Both the position numbers and the translations under genes were made by a program. Positions 44,515-54,130 of a DNA stretch of 64,000 nt are shown in pieces. The stretch is from Ochotona curzoniae (lineage: Eukaryota > Chordata > Mammalia > Lagomorpha > Ochotonidae), in contig NW_024467119.1 in NCBI RefSeq assembly GCF_017591425.1, positions 80,282,894 through 80,346,893 on the forward strand, read 5' to 3'. The stretch's first letter is position 1, and each line of letters begins with the position of its first letter. A model generated the notes under the pieces. The model saw nothing but the letters and a program-made list of their open reading frames with translations, was not told where the DNA came from and searched no databases.

Positions 44515-44690
44515 ATGTCTCCCACATGATGCCAAGAACCCAATTGCTTGAGCCATCACCTGCTACTTCCTAGAGTCCATATTACCAGGAACTGAGGGTG
44601 AGAAACTGGAACTGTCACTCAACCCAGGCACTCTGATTTGGGAGACAGATGCCTTGGTCAGCATCGTAATCATCAGGAAAAATCCCCACC
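44515..44690 (-). repeat. Old CSINE, antisense, head half
   Basis: Resumes at TGTCTCCCACATGATGCCAA, then TTGCTTGAGCCATCACCTGC, CAACCCAGGCACTCTGATTT and GCCTTGGTCAGCATCG. It is the complement of the half at 43969-44119 in SINE coordinates. Confidence 0.72.
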
Positions 44691-44724
44691 CCAGTCCCAT
44701 GACTTTAAACAACCCTTGTAAACT

Positions 44725-45430
44725 TGGTTCACTATCCTGTATTCATTAGTTCTGTCTTCAATTATCCAATCAGTACATCTACTTGGAAGTCTAGCAGCCA
44801 CTTTCAACTTAATATATCTGAAACAGAATTCCTGATTTTCACCATCCACCCACCTAAAGCCACAACCCCTGTTCTTTTGTCATCTTGGTGTCTTGAGGAT
44901 GGCTATTTCATTTTCCAGTTTCCTATGCAAAAAGTCAAAACAAAACCAAAAATGTTGGTGCTATTCTCGAATCCTCTAATTTCTGTCATACTGTTTACAT
45001 ACTCTATCTGTAAAGCCCATTGCAGTACCTTTTAAGCACACTCAGAAGCAGACCATCTCTTTCCACTCCACTTCCACCACACTGTTCTGAACCAGTGTCC
45101 CACTGCCTCTTGCCAGGATTCTTGCCATTGTCACCTAACGGATTTTTCTGTGTCCATCCTTGCCTTGGTTATTTCTCTCTCCTTTCCTGTTAGCTTCCAC
45201 ACTGCAAGCAGAGTCTTTCAAATCACCTAGACCCTTCTCCTTTTTCAGTCACAGACTCCAGCCTCAGATCTTTCCAACAGCTCCCTGTCTCACCTGGAGG
45301 AAGCGACCAGGGCCCTTATTGTGTCCTTCTGGGCTCAGGGATCTGCTCCTCTATCCCTGCATCCATTACTCCTCTGGGTACATCCCTCACCCTACCTCAT
45401 CCTCACCCACTCACCTCCAGCAGGGTTGAC
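44725..45430 (+). repeat. Ancient L2-like repeat, second copy
   Basis: CTGAAACAGAATTCCTGATT, TGGTGCTATTCTCGAATCCT, GAAGCAGACCATCTCTTTCC and TTATTTCTCTCTCCTTTCCT run in the order of the old-repeat consensus (GAAACAGAACTCCTGATC, TTGGAGTCATCCTTGAC, GACCACTTCTCACC). The 103- and 89-codon frames are incidental. Confidence 0.5.
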
Positions 45431-45517
45431 TATCTTTGCAGCTTCATCATGAAACTGTGTTCACCCACCCTGGGATCTTGTACCTCGTCTCAGCTCTGCC
45501 TGGTTCACTCTCCCCAC

Positions 45518-45534
45518 AAGAAGGGATGACTTTT
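45518..45534. repeat. Target-site duplication, left copy
   Basis: AAGAAGGGATGACTTTT, identical over 17 bp to 45867-45883. It is the longest exact insertion duplication seen in the window. Confidence 0.96.
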
Positions 45535-45866
45535 TGGACCAAGCACGGTGGCCTAGTGGCTAAAATCCTCAGCTTGAATGTGCTGGGATCCCATATGGGC
45601 ACCGGTTCTAGTCCCAGCAGCTCCACTTCCCATCCAGCTCCCTGTTTGTGATGTGGGAAAGCAGTCAAGGATGGCCCAAGGCCTTGGGACCCTGCACCTA
45701 TGTGGGAAACCTGGAAGAATTCCTTGATCCTGGCTTTGGACTGGCTCAGCACCAGCTGTTGCGGTCACTTGGGGAGTGAATCATTTAATGGAAGATCTTC
45801 CTCACTATCTCTCCTCCTTTCTGTATATTGACTTTGCAATAAATAAATAAATCTTTAAAAAAGAAA
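45535..45866 (+). repeat. Young full-length CSINE, sense
   Basis: Starts TGGACCAAGCACGGTGGCCT, keeps A box GGCCTAGTGGCTAAAATCC and B box GGTTCTAGTCCCAGCAGC, and ends AATAAATAAATAAATCTTTA with an A-rich tail. It is flanked by a perfect 17-bp duplication. Confidence 0.97.
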
Positions 45867-45883
45867 AAGAAGGGATGACTTTT

Positions 45884-46894
45884 GTGTTTGTTTTAGATGA
45901 GGCCTATTCTAAGTGTTTTGCAGGTAGGAATGTGTGCCTTGTACCTTTACTTTCTCCAAATCTTTGCTCAGTGATGTGTTCACTTATTTATTCTCCAGTA
46001 TATGGTTTCTTTTACTGCAATAATCATCAACTTTGAGAGGCAGGAGTTTTTTTGTTTCCTGTTTGTCAAATCATTGACTCACTTGGTGCTGCCTACAAGC
46101 CAAGCTGAGATGTGTGATCTGTGAGTGGAATCTTCTGGTGTTGTGTACGTGAGGCAGGTGCTCAGGGGAATGGGCAGGGATGGGAGGATGTTCCCCTAAA
46201 TACTGAAGACACTTCTCTCAAAGAACTTGTTAGGACTGTAACACAAGTCTAGCACACCTTGCAGGGGAATGGTCTGTGTGTAGCACTGGAGATGGCTTGT
46301 GGCAGGCCCACAGCATTAGCTATAACTTCTGCAGGGGAGAGAACCCTAAAGCTAGCCTGGATGAGTGACCAGGGTTGGGCAGAATCACATGATGAGCAGT
46401 GACTCAGAGGCAGGGAAGAGGCCTAGGCTATGAGTGCATGCGTGTGTCTGTGATTTCCCTCCACGTACATATTTGGCTATTATGTGGTGATTCTATCCCA
46501 AAGACAATACAGCAATGTATGTATACATATATATATGTACATATATCTTTATGAGATAGAATATTTTATTATTCAATTTGTTGTAACTTTCTCAACAGTA
46601 GATGAAGATCATCTTTCTGACCCAAGTCACATCTGATTTTGCTTCCTTGACTGTAAAGCGAGCCTCATGATACCTGTTCCTCTGGTGTTAGTGTTACAGT
46701 TTTAGAAAACACTGTGGGTTATGCTTATATCTGCTGGTTTCCTTCCCAACGTCTTGTATATGTACATATTCCTGTACTTTTGCCTTAAAATCTTTATGAA
46801 ATGTAATGTAGCAGTATTGCTAATAAATTGAAATTCTTCTTGAGTAAAGAAAATAATACCTGTTTCATCCGATTGCTATAAGAGTCAATAAAAT
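45884..46894. other. Unassigned sequence
   Basis: A TA-rich interrupted run lies at 46516-46549. A weak MIR-like stretch is seen near 46645-46690. No exon is supported. Confidence 0.4.
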
Positions 46895-47029
46895 CTAGAG
46901 GGTTCAAATTCTGGGTTACCTTTAGCTGTGTTTTGGACATGGAATTTCCTCTCTATGCTACTGTTTCTTCAGATGTGAAAAGTTAACAATGCTAAGTAGC
47001 CCATGGGGTTGTTTAAAAAATTCAGTAAA
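46895..47029 (+). repeat. MIR, sense
   Basis: GGTTCAAATTCTGGGTTACC, TAGCTGTGTTTTGGACATGG, CTGTTTCTTCAGATGTGAAA and AGCCCATGGGGTTGTTT match MIR in order (GGTTCAAATCCC, AGCTGTGTGACCTTGG, CTCATCTGTAAAATGG, CATAGGGTTGTT). Confidence 0.75.
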
Positions 47030-47131
47030 TGAATATTTGAAGGACTTTAGAAAGTTTGCAGAATATAGCTATTCTGAAAAAAAAAACTATGCATGAATTT
47101 CAAAACTTCTTGCATCAAAATAAGCTTATCG
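47030..47131. mobile_element. Palindromic mariner-like MITE, half
   Basis: TTTGAAGGACTTTAGAAAGT, AACTATGCATGAATTTCAAA and CTTGCATCAAAATAAGCTTA match the left arm and centre of the MITE at 11329-11469. A SINE begins where the right arm should follow. Confidence 0.55.
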
Positions 47132-47132
47132 T

Positions 47133-47465
47133 TGGGGATAGGCGTTATGGCTCAGTGAATTAAATCTCCTTCTGCGATTTGCAGATCAGAGTGCTGGTTC
47201 AAGTCCTGGATGCTCTGCTTCTAATCCAGCTTCCTCCAAGGCACCTGGGGAAGCAGCCAAAGATGACACACATGCATGGGTCCTTGCCACTGGTTTGGAA
47301 GACCTGGCTGGAATTCTAGACTCTTGGCTTTGGCTTGGCTCAGCTGCAGTCATTTAGAGAATGAACCAGCAAATGGAAGAACAAACTCTTTCTCTCTCCT
47401 TCGTTCTCTCTCTCTCTCTCTCATGTCTCTGTGCCTTTCAAATACATAATAGTAAATCTGAAAAA
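47133..47465 (+). repeat. CSINE, sense, older subfamily
   Basis: GGGATAGGCGTTATGGCTCA, GGTTCAAGTCCTGGATGCTC, GGGGAAGCAGCCAAAGATG, a CT run at 47400-47422, and tail CAAATACATAATAGTAAATC. Confidence 0.9.
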
Positions 47466-47744
47466 TATTATCCTTTCATCTCATTTTGGTATTGGAGCAG
47501 GTGCAAGCATACTGCCAGTGCAATGTACTTGACTATCATTGTCATAAGGTACAGATTCACAATGATAATGAACTAATCTATTACTAGGCAAGGATTATGA
47601 GTGATTTATCACATGGCATACATATGCAAATATCTATAAGTGTGAAGAGGCTCTAGTGTGCATATGTGGAGGTGTGAATTTGTTTTGTCTTCATCACAGC
47701 CTTGAAGAGTGGTTAAGTCTTTAGGTTCGGTGAGCTGTATTTGC

Positions 47745-47985
47745 TAGAATAAAATCTTGGCTTCACTTCTGTACCAGTTGTATGTCCTTTGACAAAGTGT
47801 TCAATCTCTCTGTTCCTTAATAGTCTTTTTGAAAAGTAAGCCTGATAATGATAAGTGGCAATAATAATATTTTCTGCTATATTGTAGCTTTGTGGCATAA
47901 GTTATTCGATAACACACACAAAATGCTTTACCTGGTGGCATGGCCCAGTGAGCACTCTGCAAATGTTAGCTATTATTACCATGTT
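47745..47985 (+). repeat. MIR, sense, near full length
   Basis: GTACCAGTTGTATGTCCTTT, CAATCTCTCTGTTCCTTAAT, GATAAGTGGCAATAATAATA, GGCATGGCCCAGTGAGCACT and AATGTTAGCTATTATTACC follow the MIR consensus from core to the CAATAAATGTTAGCTATTATTA end. Confidence 0.8.
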
Positions 47986-48590
47986 GCTGGGGTCCTCACG
48001 GACCACTTGTGTTAACCTCCCAGGTTTTATAGCACAGTCTGCCCTTGTGTGTCCCTCTTGGCTAGTAAAGTGGGTGGTGAGAAGCTGAGTAATAACTCCC
48101 AGCTTTGGAGTTAGCATATTGTGCCTCTCAACATGCAGACACTTAAGACTAATCTGGGGTTTTCCCACCCTGGCTAATCACTACTTCTCCAAAAATGCTG
48201 ACCAAACCTGAAAATAATCTTCTGTTCTGTCATTAATTTAAAAGTAGTGTTTGCCAGTGTGGCCAGCTTTCTCAAATCACTCTCCTGGTGAATGACATTC
48301 ATGACTGTGGTGGATATTCACTTTTGTGAAATTAATCTTTTCAGGGTGAGCAATGACTGTAAGAGTTTGAACGTTTTTGCTCTGTGAGTAGGGAGAATGT
48401 TTGGGCATCCAACATGGGCTGGCTGGAACAGCAGAGATGTGTAGAATGGCCTGTGTGGTAGGATGGAGCTGGTGGCACTTATTGCTGTTACTGTGACACC
48501 AATTGTGCTCCCTGGTGTGTCGCTGGCTGTACAGAACATCCGGCATGCTTCAGTGAAGATGACAGAAGCTCTGGCTCTATGGGTCTCTGC
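47986..48590. other. Unassigned sequence
   Basis: No recognised repeat. The 119-codon minus frame (48318-48677) ends in the GA/GT microsatellite and has no domain. Confidence 0.4.
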
Positions 48591-48593
48591 CTG

Positions 48594-48594
48594 C

Positions 48595-48631
<37 letters not shown>
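48594..48631. repeat. (GT)n(GA)n compound microsatellite
   Basis: GT run (48594-48609) passing directly into a GA run (to 48630). Confidence 0.97.
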
Positions 48632-48759
48632 AGTGACAATGAATCAAGTACACTTTCCAATTACCACATAAAGTCACTTTTAAGTGAGGAAGGCTGTTAG
48701 GAACTATGACAAGGGCTTAGAGATGGATGAGAATCTGGCTTTAAATAGAATGATGAACG

Positions 48760-49135
48760 GTAGATGCTATGTTGAGGTGACACTGGAGTGGAGACATGAA
48801 TTAAGCAGAGGAGGACCAAGGGTATCCAAAGCCCGAATGTTCCAGGCAGAGAGGGCTCAGACAGAGAGGGACTGGAGGAAGGGACAGGTCCGCCTGGGAG
48901 GGCAGAAGAGGGGCAGGGGGAATCAGGGCTGGAGCAAAGGTGGACAGCAGGGAGGAGGCAGGTCAGGTAGAGTTTGTGGGACACAGTCAGGAGGTAGGAG
49001 TTGCTCCTGGAAACACTAAAAGCCAGTGAAGGGATTTTCACAGAATGGCCTGATCAGATTTTTAGTTCTGAAAGATCATTCTAGATGCTGTGTGGAAAAG
49101 GAAGTGGCAGAGTCAAGTGTCACATGGAGAAAATG
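48760..49135 (-). repeat. Ancient L2-like repeat, antisense
   Basis: GAATGTTCCAGGCAGAGAGG, AAGCCAGTGAAGGGATTTTC, GGCCTGATCAGATTTTTAGT and AGATCATTCTAGATGCTGTG match the reverse orientation of the family at 44725 (CATTCCAGGCAGAGGGAAC, GAAGCCATTGGAGGGTTTTG, TGACATGATCTGA, AAGATCACTCTGGCTGCTGTG). Confidence 0.55.
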
Positions 49136-49742
49136 ATGACAGTTTCTATATGATATACACATTTGTGAGGTCATATTTATTATGTCATAGGTTATTTTGA
49201 TGTATAATAATAAATCACATCAATATTTATGATAGTTACATAAATCACATAGGGGTAACCATAATATTTTGGGGGGAGCCATAATATTATATAATAATGA
49301 ATAATATTATTACATACCAAGAATATCACTCTTTGCATAATATTTCCACATTATAATACCTTTTATAATCATAATGTGCAGGACAGGTTTTATCCATTAT
49401 ATTGTAGTTGAACATTCCAAGAAAAAGAGAACAATGGCTTGGAGTGGAAGGTAAGTGTGGAGTAGAATTACTCATGTAAGGGAAATGTTTTGAAGTTGTG
49501 TCCAACAGGACCTGCCCTTGGATTCTCTGAAGGATGTGAAAGCAAAATAGGACTCATGGAGGAAAACCAGATTTTGGAGAAATGACTGAGTGTTAATATC
49601 CTTTGGTGAGACCAGCAGCGCAAGGAGAGGCAGATATGGAAGGCAGGGTGGGAATGGCCATGTAGATGGAACGTTGAGTGATTGGATACAGAGGATGGTG
49701 TTTTGGAGAAGTTGGGTGGTAGGTGTGGGTGGCAAAAATACA
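49136..49742. other. Unassigned, AT-rich then mixed
   Basis: 49150-49380 is very AT-rich with repeated ATAATATTATATAATAATGA-type runs. 49590-49720 may be a further piece of the ancient repeat to the left. No exon. Confidence 0.4.
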
Positions 49743-49850
49743 ATGGGCTTTCACAAAGTTCATGGGAAAAAAAAGGAGTATTCTTGGAAAAAAAAGTACA
49801 TGGATCCAAAACTTTTTAATATTCTCCATGAACTTTTGACAGCACTCTTG
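49743..49850. mobile_element. Palindromic mariner-like MITE, internally deleted
   Basis: Terminal arms CACAAAGTTCATGGGAAAA and TCTCCATGAACTTTTGACAG are inverted repeats. Inside, AAAAAAAAGTACATGGATCC, then AAAACTTTTT match the MITE left half. The central CACCAAAATAAACTT segment is missing. Confidence 0.6.
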
Positions 49851-50807
49851 CCTTTCTGTAAGTAGACATGAACACTTAAGTCCATTTATTTTCTTTGGAA
49901 GTGCTTCTCTAATCATGTGCTTAGAGTGTATCCAGGTTAGAATACCAAGTTTTGCTTTGTCTCTTTCAGTTGGGCTTTATTTTGTATCCTTCTAATGTTA
50001 AGCAGGAAGTTATGTTCCCTTCGCTCCTGGGTTTGGGGTTATAAGGCAAAAGTTGACATTGCCAGGCACCCAAGAGGCAACCGTCTTTTAATCTCCGGCT
50101 CCTGAGAGCCCCCCCCGCTCACTCTGTGCAGTGTGTAGTCTCCGCTGTGAGTGAAGAGAGGCTGGAGACAAGGTGTGGGATGTAGCCGTAGCAGGCAGTC
50201 TCAGACCCAGGATCGAGTTGGCTGATATGTCTGATTTGGAGCCACAGACCCTTTGTGGGGGCCTGGGTGTCTTGGCAATGATAAACATTGTGCTTTTCTG
50301 TGCTGCAAACAGCAGAGAGGCTACTGGAGGAGGAGGAGGCTGCAGGCAGTGTGGTGTGCACTACGAGGACATCTCTGGGTTCCCCAGGGAATCCAACAGT
50401 ACCAGCTGGGAGGAGCAATGGGAGAGAGGGCAGCTGTTGAGCCGGGTCCCTCAGGTTGCTGGCACTGGGAGAATGTTGATCTGAATGTGGTTGCTGAGAG
50501 GATCATCCAGAGAGGCTTCTCAGTGATGGCTGGAGTTGCCACCAGCCCCCTTGACACAGTGGATTTTATGACATCGATGAGTCTGAAATTTGCTGTGTCA
50601 AGGTGTTGTGTAAGGACAGCTGTGCAGGGTACAACAGGAGGTCCTAAGAAGGAGGCAGCAGGTGCATAACCGAAGGGGATATATTTCAGAAGAAGCCTGC
50701 CCTAGCAAGGGAAGGCTGAAACTGCACCTTTCCAGCAGGCGCATTCAGTCCACCTTTGTGGGTTCCCTTACAGAAAACAGCATCTTCTCCTCTTCCTTCT
50801 TATTCTT
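49851..50807. other. Unassigned GC-richer stretch with overlapping frames
   Basis: Frames of 103 codons (50173-50484) and 138 codons (50253-50669) overlap on the plus strand, with 99 codons on the minus strand. None contains a domain I recognise. It could be an old pseudogene, a non-coding transcript or chance. A C run sits at 50109-50116. Confidence 0.35.
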
Positions 50808-50982
50808 TTTAAAAAATATTTATTTATTTTTTATTGGAAAGGCAGATTTACAGAGAGGAGTCAAAGAGAGAAAGATCTTTCATCCACTGGTTAATCCAGC
50901 TTGATTACAAACAGGTATCCATATGGCATCCTGGTGCTTGTAACGTAAGGACTTAGCTACTGGGCCACTGCACCCGGCCCCA
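50808..50982 (-). repeat. CSINE, antisense, internally deleted
   Basis: TTTTAAAAAATATTTATTTA, GGAAAGGCAGATTTACAGAG and AAGATCTTTCATCCACTGGT, then a jump to AGGTATCCATATGGCATCC and GGGCCACTGCACCCGGCCCC. About 150 bp of the body is absent. Confidence 0.88.
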
Positions 50983-51058
50983 AGTTTTCCTTTCATGCGT
51001 GGACCCCTCTGGCAGTCTGATGGAACCCCTTTCAAAATGATCTTTAAGAACAGGACTG

Positions 51059-51385
51059 AGGCTGGTGCTGTAAAGTGAAGTGGCAGGCTGAGCTCCCACC
51101 CATAGTGCTGACATCCCATTTGGTTCAAATCCTGGCTGCTCCACTTCCCATCCAGTTCCTTGTTTATGGGCTGGGAAAGCAGTTGAGGATGGCCCAAAGC
51201 CTTAGGACCCTGCACCGAGGTGGAAGACCCAGAAGAGCTCCTGGCTCCTGGCTTCAGATTGGCTCAGCTCCAGCTGTTGTGGCTGCTTGGGGAGTAAATC
51301 AATGTACAGAAGATATTTTTATCTTTCTCTCCTCCTCTCTGTATATCTGACTTTCCAATAAAAATAAAACAAATCTTTTTTCTAA
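51059..51385 (+). repeat. CSINE, sense
   Basis: GAGGCTGGTGCTGTAAAGTG, TGACATCCCATTTGGTTCAA, CCCATCCAGTTCCTTGTTTA, TGGGGAGTAAATCAATGTAC and tail CAATAAAAATAAAACAAATC. Confidence 0.93.
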
Positions 51386-51794
51386 AGAATGTGTAAGATA
51401 AAATACAGAGTTTATAAAACAAGCAAGCTGTATTGAAAGAGAATGATGAAAAAAATGAGGAAAACCAAACTTGCTCTGTGCACCATGCTGCCAGTTTTGC
51501 TGCTTAGTGGAGGCCCCTGGTGACAACATGGAGCAGAAGGTCTAAGGATTCCCATTGTTTCGAACCAACGAAGAGCAAAAGCTGGCTTTTGAGGATATGC
51601 AAATATGTGGGCTTTCTCCTGGTGATCAACCAAAGGTGCCTTCAGCATGAAAGAAAACACAGAACATTCCCATCAGAAATCAGGGAAAGTAAAGATGAGC
51701 TTTGGCTACTGAAATGCTTCGATTTCCTGAAATTCATGAGTGGAGAGCTTTCTTATTAGACTTTGGATGAAAACAGACAAATGTAGGAGGATGC
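51386..51794. other. Unassigned sequence
   Basis: No recognised repeat or exon. Frames of about 80 codons on both strands have no signature. Confidence 0.4.
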
Positions 51795-51912
51795 ACACAT
51801 GTGTGCCTGTGTGTGTGTGTGTGTGTGCCTCTGTGTGTGTGTGCCTGTGTGTGCCTCTGTGTGTGTGTGTGCCTCTCTGTGTGTGTGTGTGCCTCTGTGT
51901 GTGTGTGTGTGC
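51795..51912. repeat. Compound GT array with GCCTCT interruptions
   Basis: Runs of GT separated about every 15-25 bp by GCCT, GCCTCT or GCCTCTCT. The higher-order unit (GTGTGTGTGTGCCTCT) repeats several times, so it is a minisatellite built on a microsatellite. Cys/Val-rich frames across it (51799-52214) are artefacts of the repeat. Confidence 0.95.
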
Positions 51913-53017
51913 TTAGGGATTGGTCCCAATTTAGGGAAACTTTATGTTTTCGTTTATGGCTTAACTGTGTTTTTGCAGCCTGCTATGAGCTGTTTCATTG
52001 GTTCCCGCAGAGGAAGTTTGTTTGTTTCCAAATAGAACGATGGGTTATAAAAGCTCTAGGAGAAAGTGTTTGGGGCAGTGCCTGGCACACTTGCAGAGAT
52101 GACTGTGGCAAAGACTTCCAGGTCCAGAGCGGCCTCTGGCTTTCCCCTGGGGCTGCTGGATCTGGCCACCAGCTCAGCCACTCTGCAGTTGGCAAGAAAA
52201 GGCAACCGCAGTAAGCCAGAACTAGCACAAGGGGAAATGTGAAAGGGCCTCTGCCCCAGCAAAAGGTCAGAGGTCAGGGGTCAGGCTGCCACAGAGAGCA
52301 GAGCTGCTCCTGGGATCTGTTTCCGTGTCCCAAAAGCAGACTTCTTCTGAGGCCGTGGGGTTTCTGAAGCAACGCGAGTTGGAGCAGAGTGAAGCATGCT
52401 GAAATACTGCCTGTTGGAGTGAGTGGCTAGGTGGCTTTCTGGGAAGTTCCTCTGAGAAGTAAGTGGTCCTGAGTATCATTCTGTGTGTGGGCACAGCAAT
52501 TCCGAGCTTAGCTGCTCTTCCCGAATGACCCCTGCCTAATGTCAGCCTAATGAAAGGGATAGCAAGGTGTTGCCTTGGTTCTGTAGGTGAGCGTCTTCCT
52601 GCTCAAACAGCACTTTGTCCACACACCTCTCCTAGTGGGATTCCCGTACCCAGAAGCCACTGCTTTCTGTCTCTCTGTTACACACACACCCACACACACT
52701 CTTGGACTTTTTGTTTGTGTGTGTCTGTTGCATACACATTGTATTATTTTTTGCCCATTACCCTTGAATCTCACATCTTTAAGAGGGCTGGGGAAATAGT
52801 TTTATAAAAGATACGTATGGAGATATAGTCATGTGTCATTTACCTATGGACCTATATTTTGAGAAGTGTGTCGTTAGATGATTTCTTCATACGCTCGGAT
52901 GGTATGGCCCCGTCACTGGGTGTGACCTCTTGATGTCATGAAGAGGCATTGTAAACATGAGATGCAGGGGGCTGCTGCAGGTACAGCCCTGTATACTGCT
53001 TAACTGTAAATTAGGTT
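51913..53017. other. Unassigned sequence
   Basis: Contains a short CA run at 52680-52698 (ACACACACCCACACACAC). No repeat family or exon is recognised. Confidence 0.4.
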
Positions 53018-53345
53018 TTTAAAAAGCCTTATTTTTATTTGAAAGTCAATTTTTAAAGAGAGAAGGAGAAACAGAGAGAGAGTGAGAGAGAGAGTCTGCC
53101 TTTCTGGTTCACTCCACCAAATGACTGCAACAGTCACAGCTGAGTTAATCCGAAGCCAAGAATTTCTTTTGGATGTTTCACATGATTGCAGGGACTCAAG
53201 AGCCTGAGCCACCATCTGATGCTTTCCCAGGCCATAAGCAGGGAGCTGGATTGGAAGTGGAATGCTGGCACTTGAGCCAGTGCCTGTATGGGAAGCTGGC
53301 ATTGCAGGTGGAAGCCTAACATACTATACCTTGGCACCAGCCCCT
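53018..53345 (-). repeat. CSINE, antisense, older subfamily
   Basis: TTTTTAAAAAGCCTTATTTT, GA-rich tract 53060-53095, TCTGGTTCACTCCACCAAAT, GCCAGTGCCTGTATGGGAAG and the 5' end CCTTGGCACCAGCCCCT. Confidence 0.92.
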
Positions 53346-53362
53346 ACAGTAAACTAGTTTTA

Positions 53363-53412
53363 AACAGATTTATTTGCTTGTCTGAGAAGCAGAATTAAAG
53401 AGATAGGACATC
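53363..53412 (-). repeat. Old CSINE, antisense, tail end
   Basis: AACAGATTTATTTGCTTGTC, then GAGAAGCAGAATTAAAGAGA is the start of an antisense SINE that resumes at 53765 after a younger insertion. Confidence 0.85.
53399..53412. repeat. Target-site duplication, left copy
   Basis: AGAGATAGGACATC, identical over 14 bp to 53751-53764. Confidence 0.95.
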
Positions 53413-53750
53413 GGGCCTGGCGGCATGGCCTAGCGGCTAAAGTCCTTGCCTTGAACGCTCCGGGATCCCATACGGGCGCTGGTTCTAATCCAGGCAGCTC
53501 CACTTCCCATCCAGCTCCCTGCTTGTGGCCTGGGAAAGCAGTTGAGGACGGCCCATAGCTTTGGGACCCTGCACCCATGTGGGATACCCGGAAGAAGTTC
53601 CTGGATCCTGGGTTCGGACCTGGACCGGCATAGCATCGGCCATTGAGCTCACTTGGGGAGTGAATCATCAGACGGAAGATCTTCCTCTCTGTCTCTCCTC
53701 CTCTCTGTATATCTGATTTTCCAATAAGTAAATAAATCTTTAAAAAAAAG
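53413..53750 (+). repeat. Young CSINE, sense, inside an older SINE
   Basis: GGGCCTGGCGGCATGGCCTA, CTCCGGGATCCCATACGGGC and GGTTCTAATCCAGGCAGCTC. It keeps more CpG than other copies (GGACCGGCATAGCATCGGCC, ATCAGACGGAAGATCTTCC). The tail is AATAAGTAAATAAATCTTTA. Both promoter boxes look intact. Confidence 0.97.
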
Positions 53751-53764
53751 AGAGATAGGACATC

Positions 53765-54130
53765 TGTCTCTCTCTATCATGTATATACCTAAGTCTATAT
53801 TTATATCTATATCTATATATCTATACTTATATAGATATATATATATCTATACCTATATCGGAGGTATAGATATAGATCTTGAATCTGCTGGTTCACTCTG
53901 AAAATGCCCACACCAATCAGGTTAAGAGCAGGCAGAGTTCAGAAGCAAGGAACTCAGTCTGGGTCACCCACATGGGTGTGGGGAACAGAAGTAGTTGGGT
54001 CATTTTCTGCAACCTGCAAGGTACATCACGAGGAGGCTAGGTCAACAGTGTGGAGTAGCCAGGACTCTGGCCAGGCACTCCGGTGAGGGATATGACTGTC
54101 CCAAGAGGTGATCTAGCCTGCCTGTGCCAG
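53765..54130 (-). repeat. Old CSINE, antisense, with TA-rich expansion
   Basis: After the insertion the copy continues through CTCTCTCT into the TA-rich array, then TCTTGAATCTGCTGGTTCAC, CAGTCTGGGTCACCCACATG and a much-altered head. The array occupies the position of the usual purine-rich tract. Confidence 0.75.
53781..53878. repeat. TA/TATC/TATAGA degenerate array
   Basis: Mixed TATATC, TATCTA and TATAGA units of about 100 bp. The left part is TATC-rich and the right part TAGA-rich, so the array is partly self-complementary and could form a hairpin. Confidence 0.93.

Noticed and set aside
51799..52214. Two long Cys/Val-rich frames
   Set aside because: They are translations of the GT/GCCTCT array.
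53413..53490. tRNA-gene-like sequence with A and B boxes
   Set aside because: It is the head of a SINE. No cloverleaf with mature acceptor stem can be drawn, and it is continuous with the SINE body.
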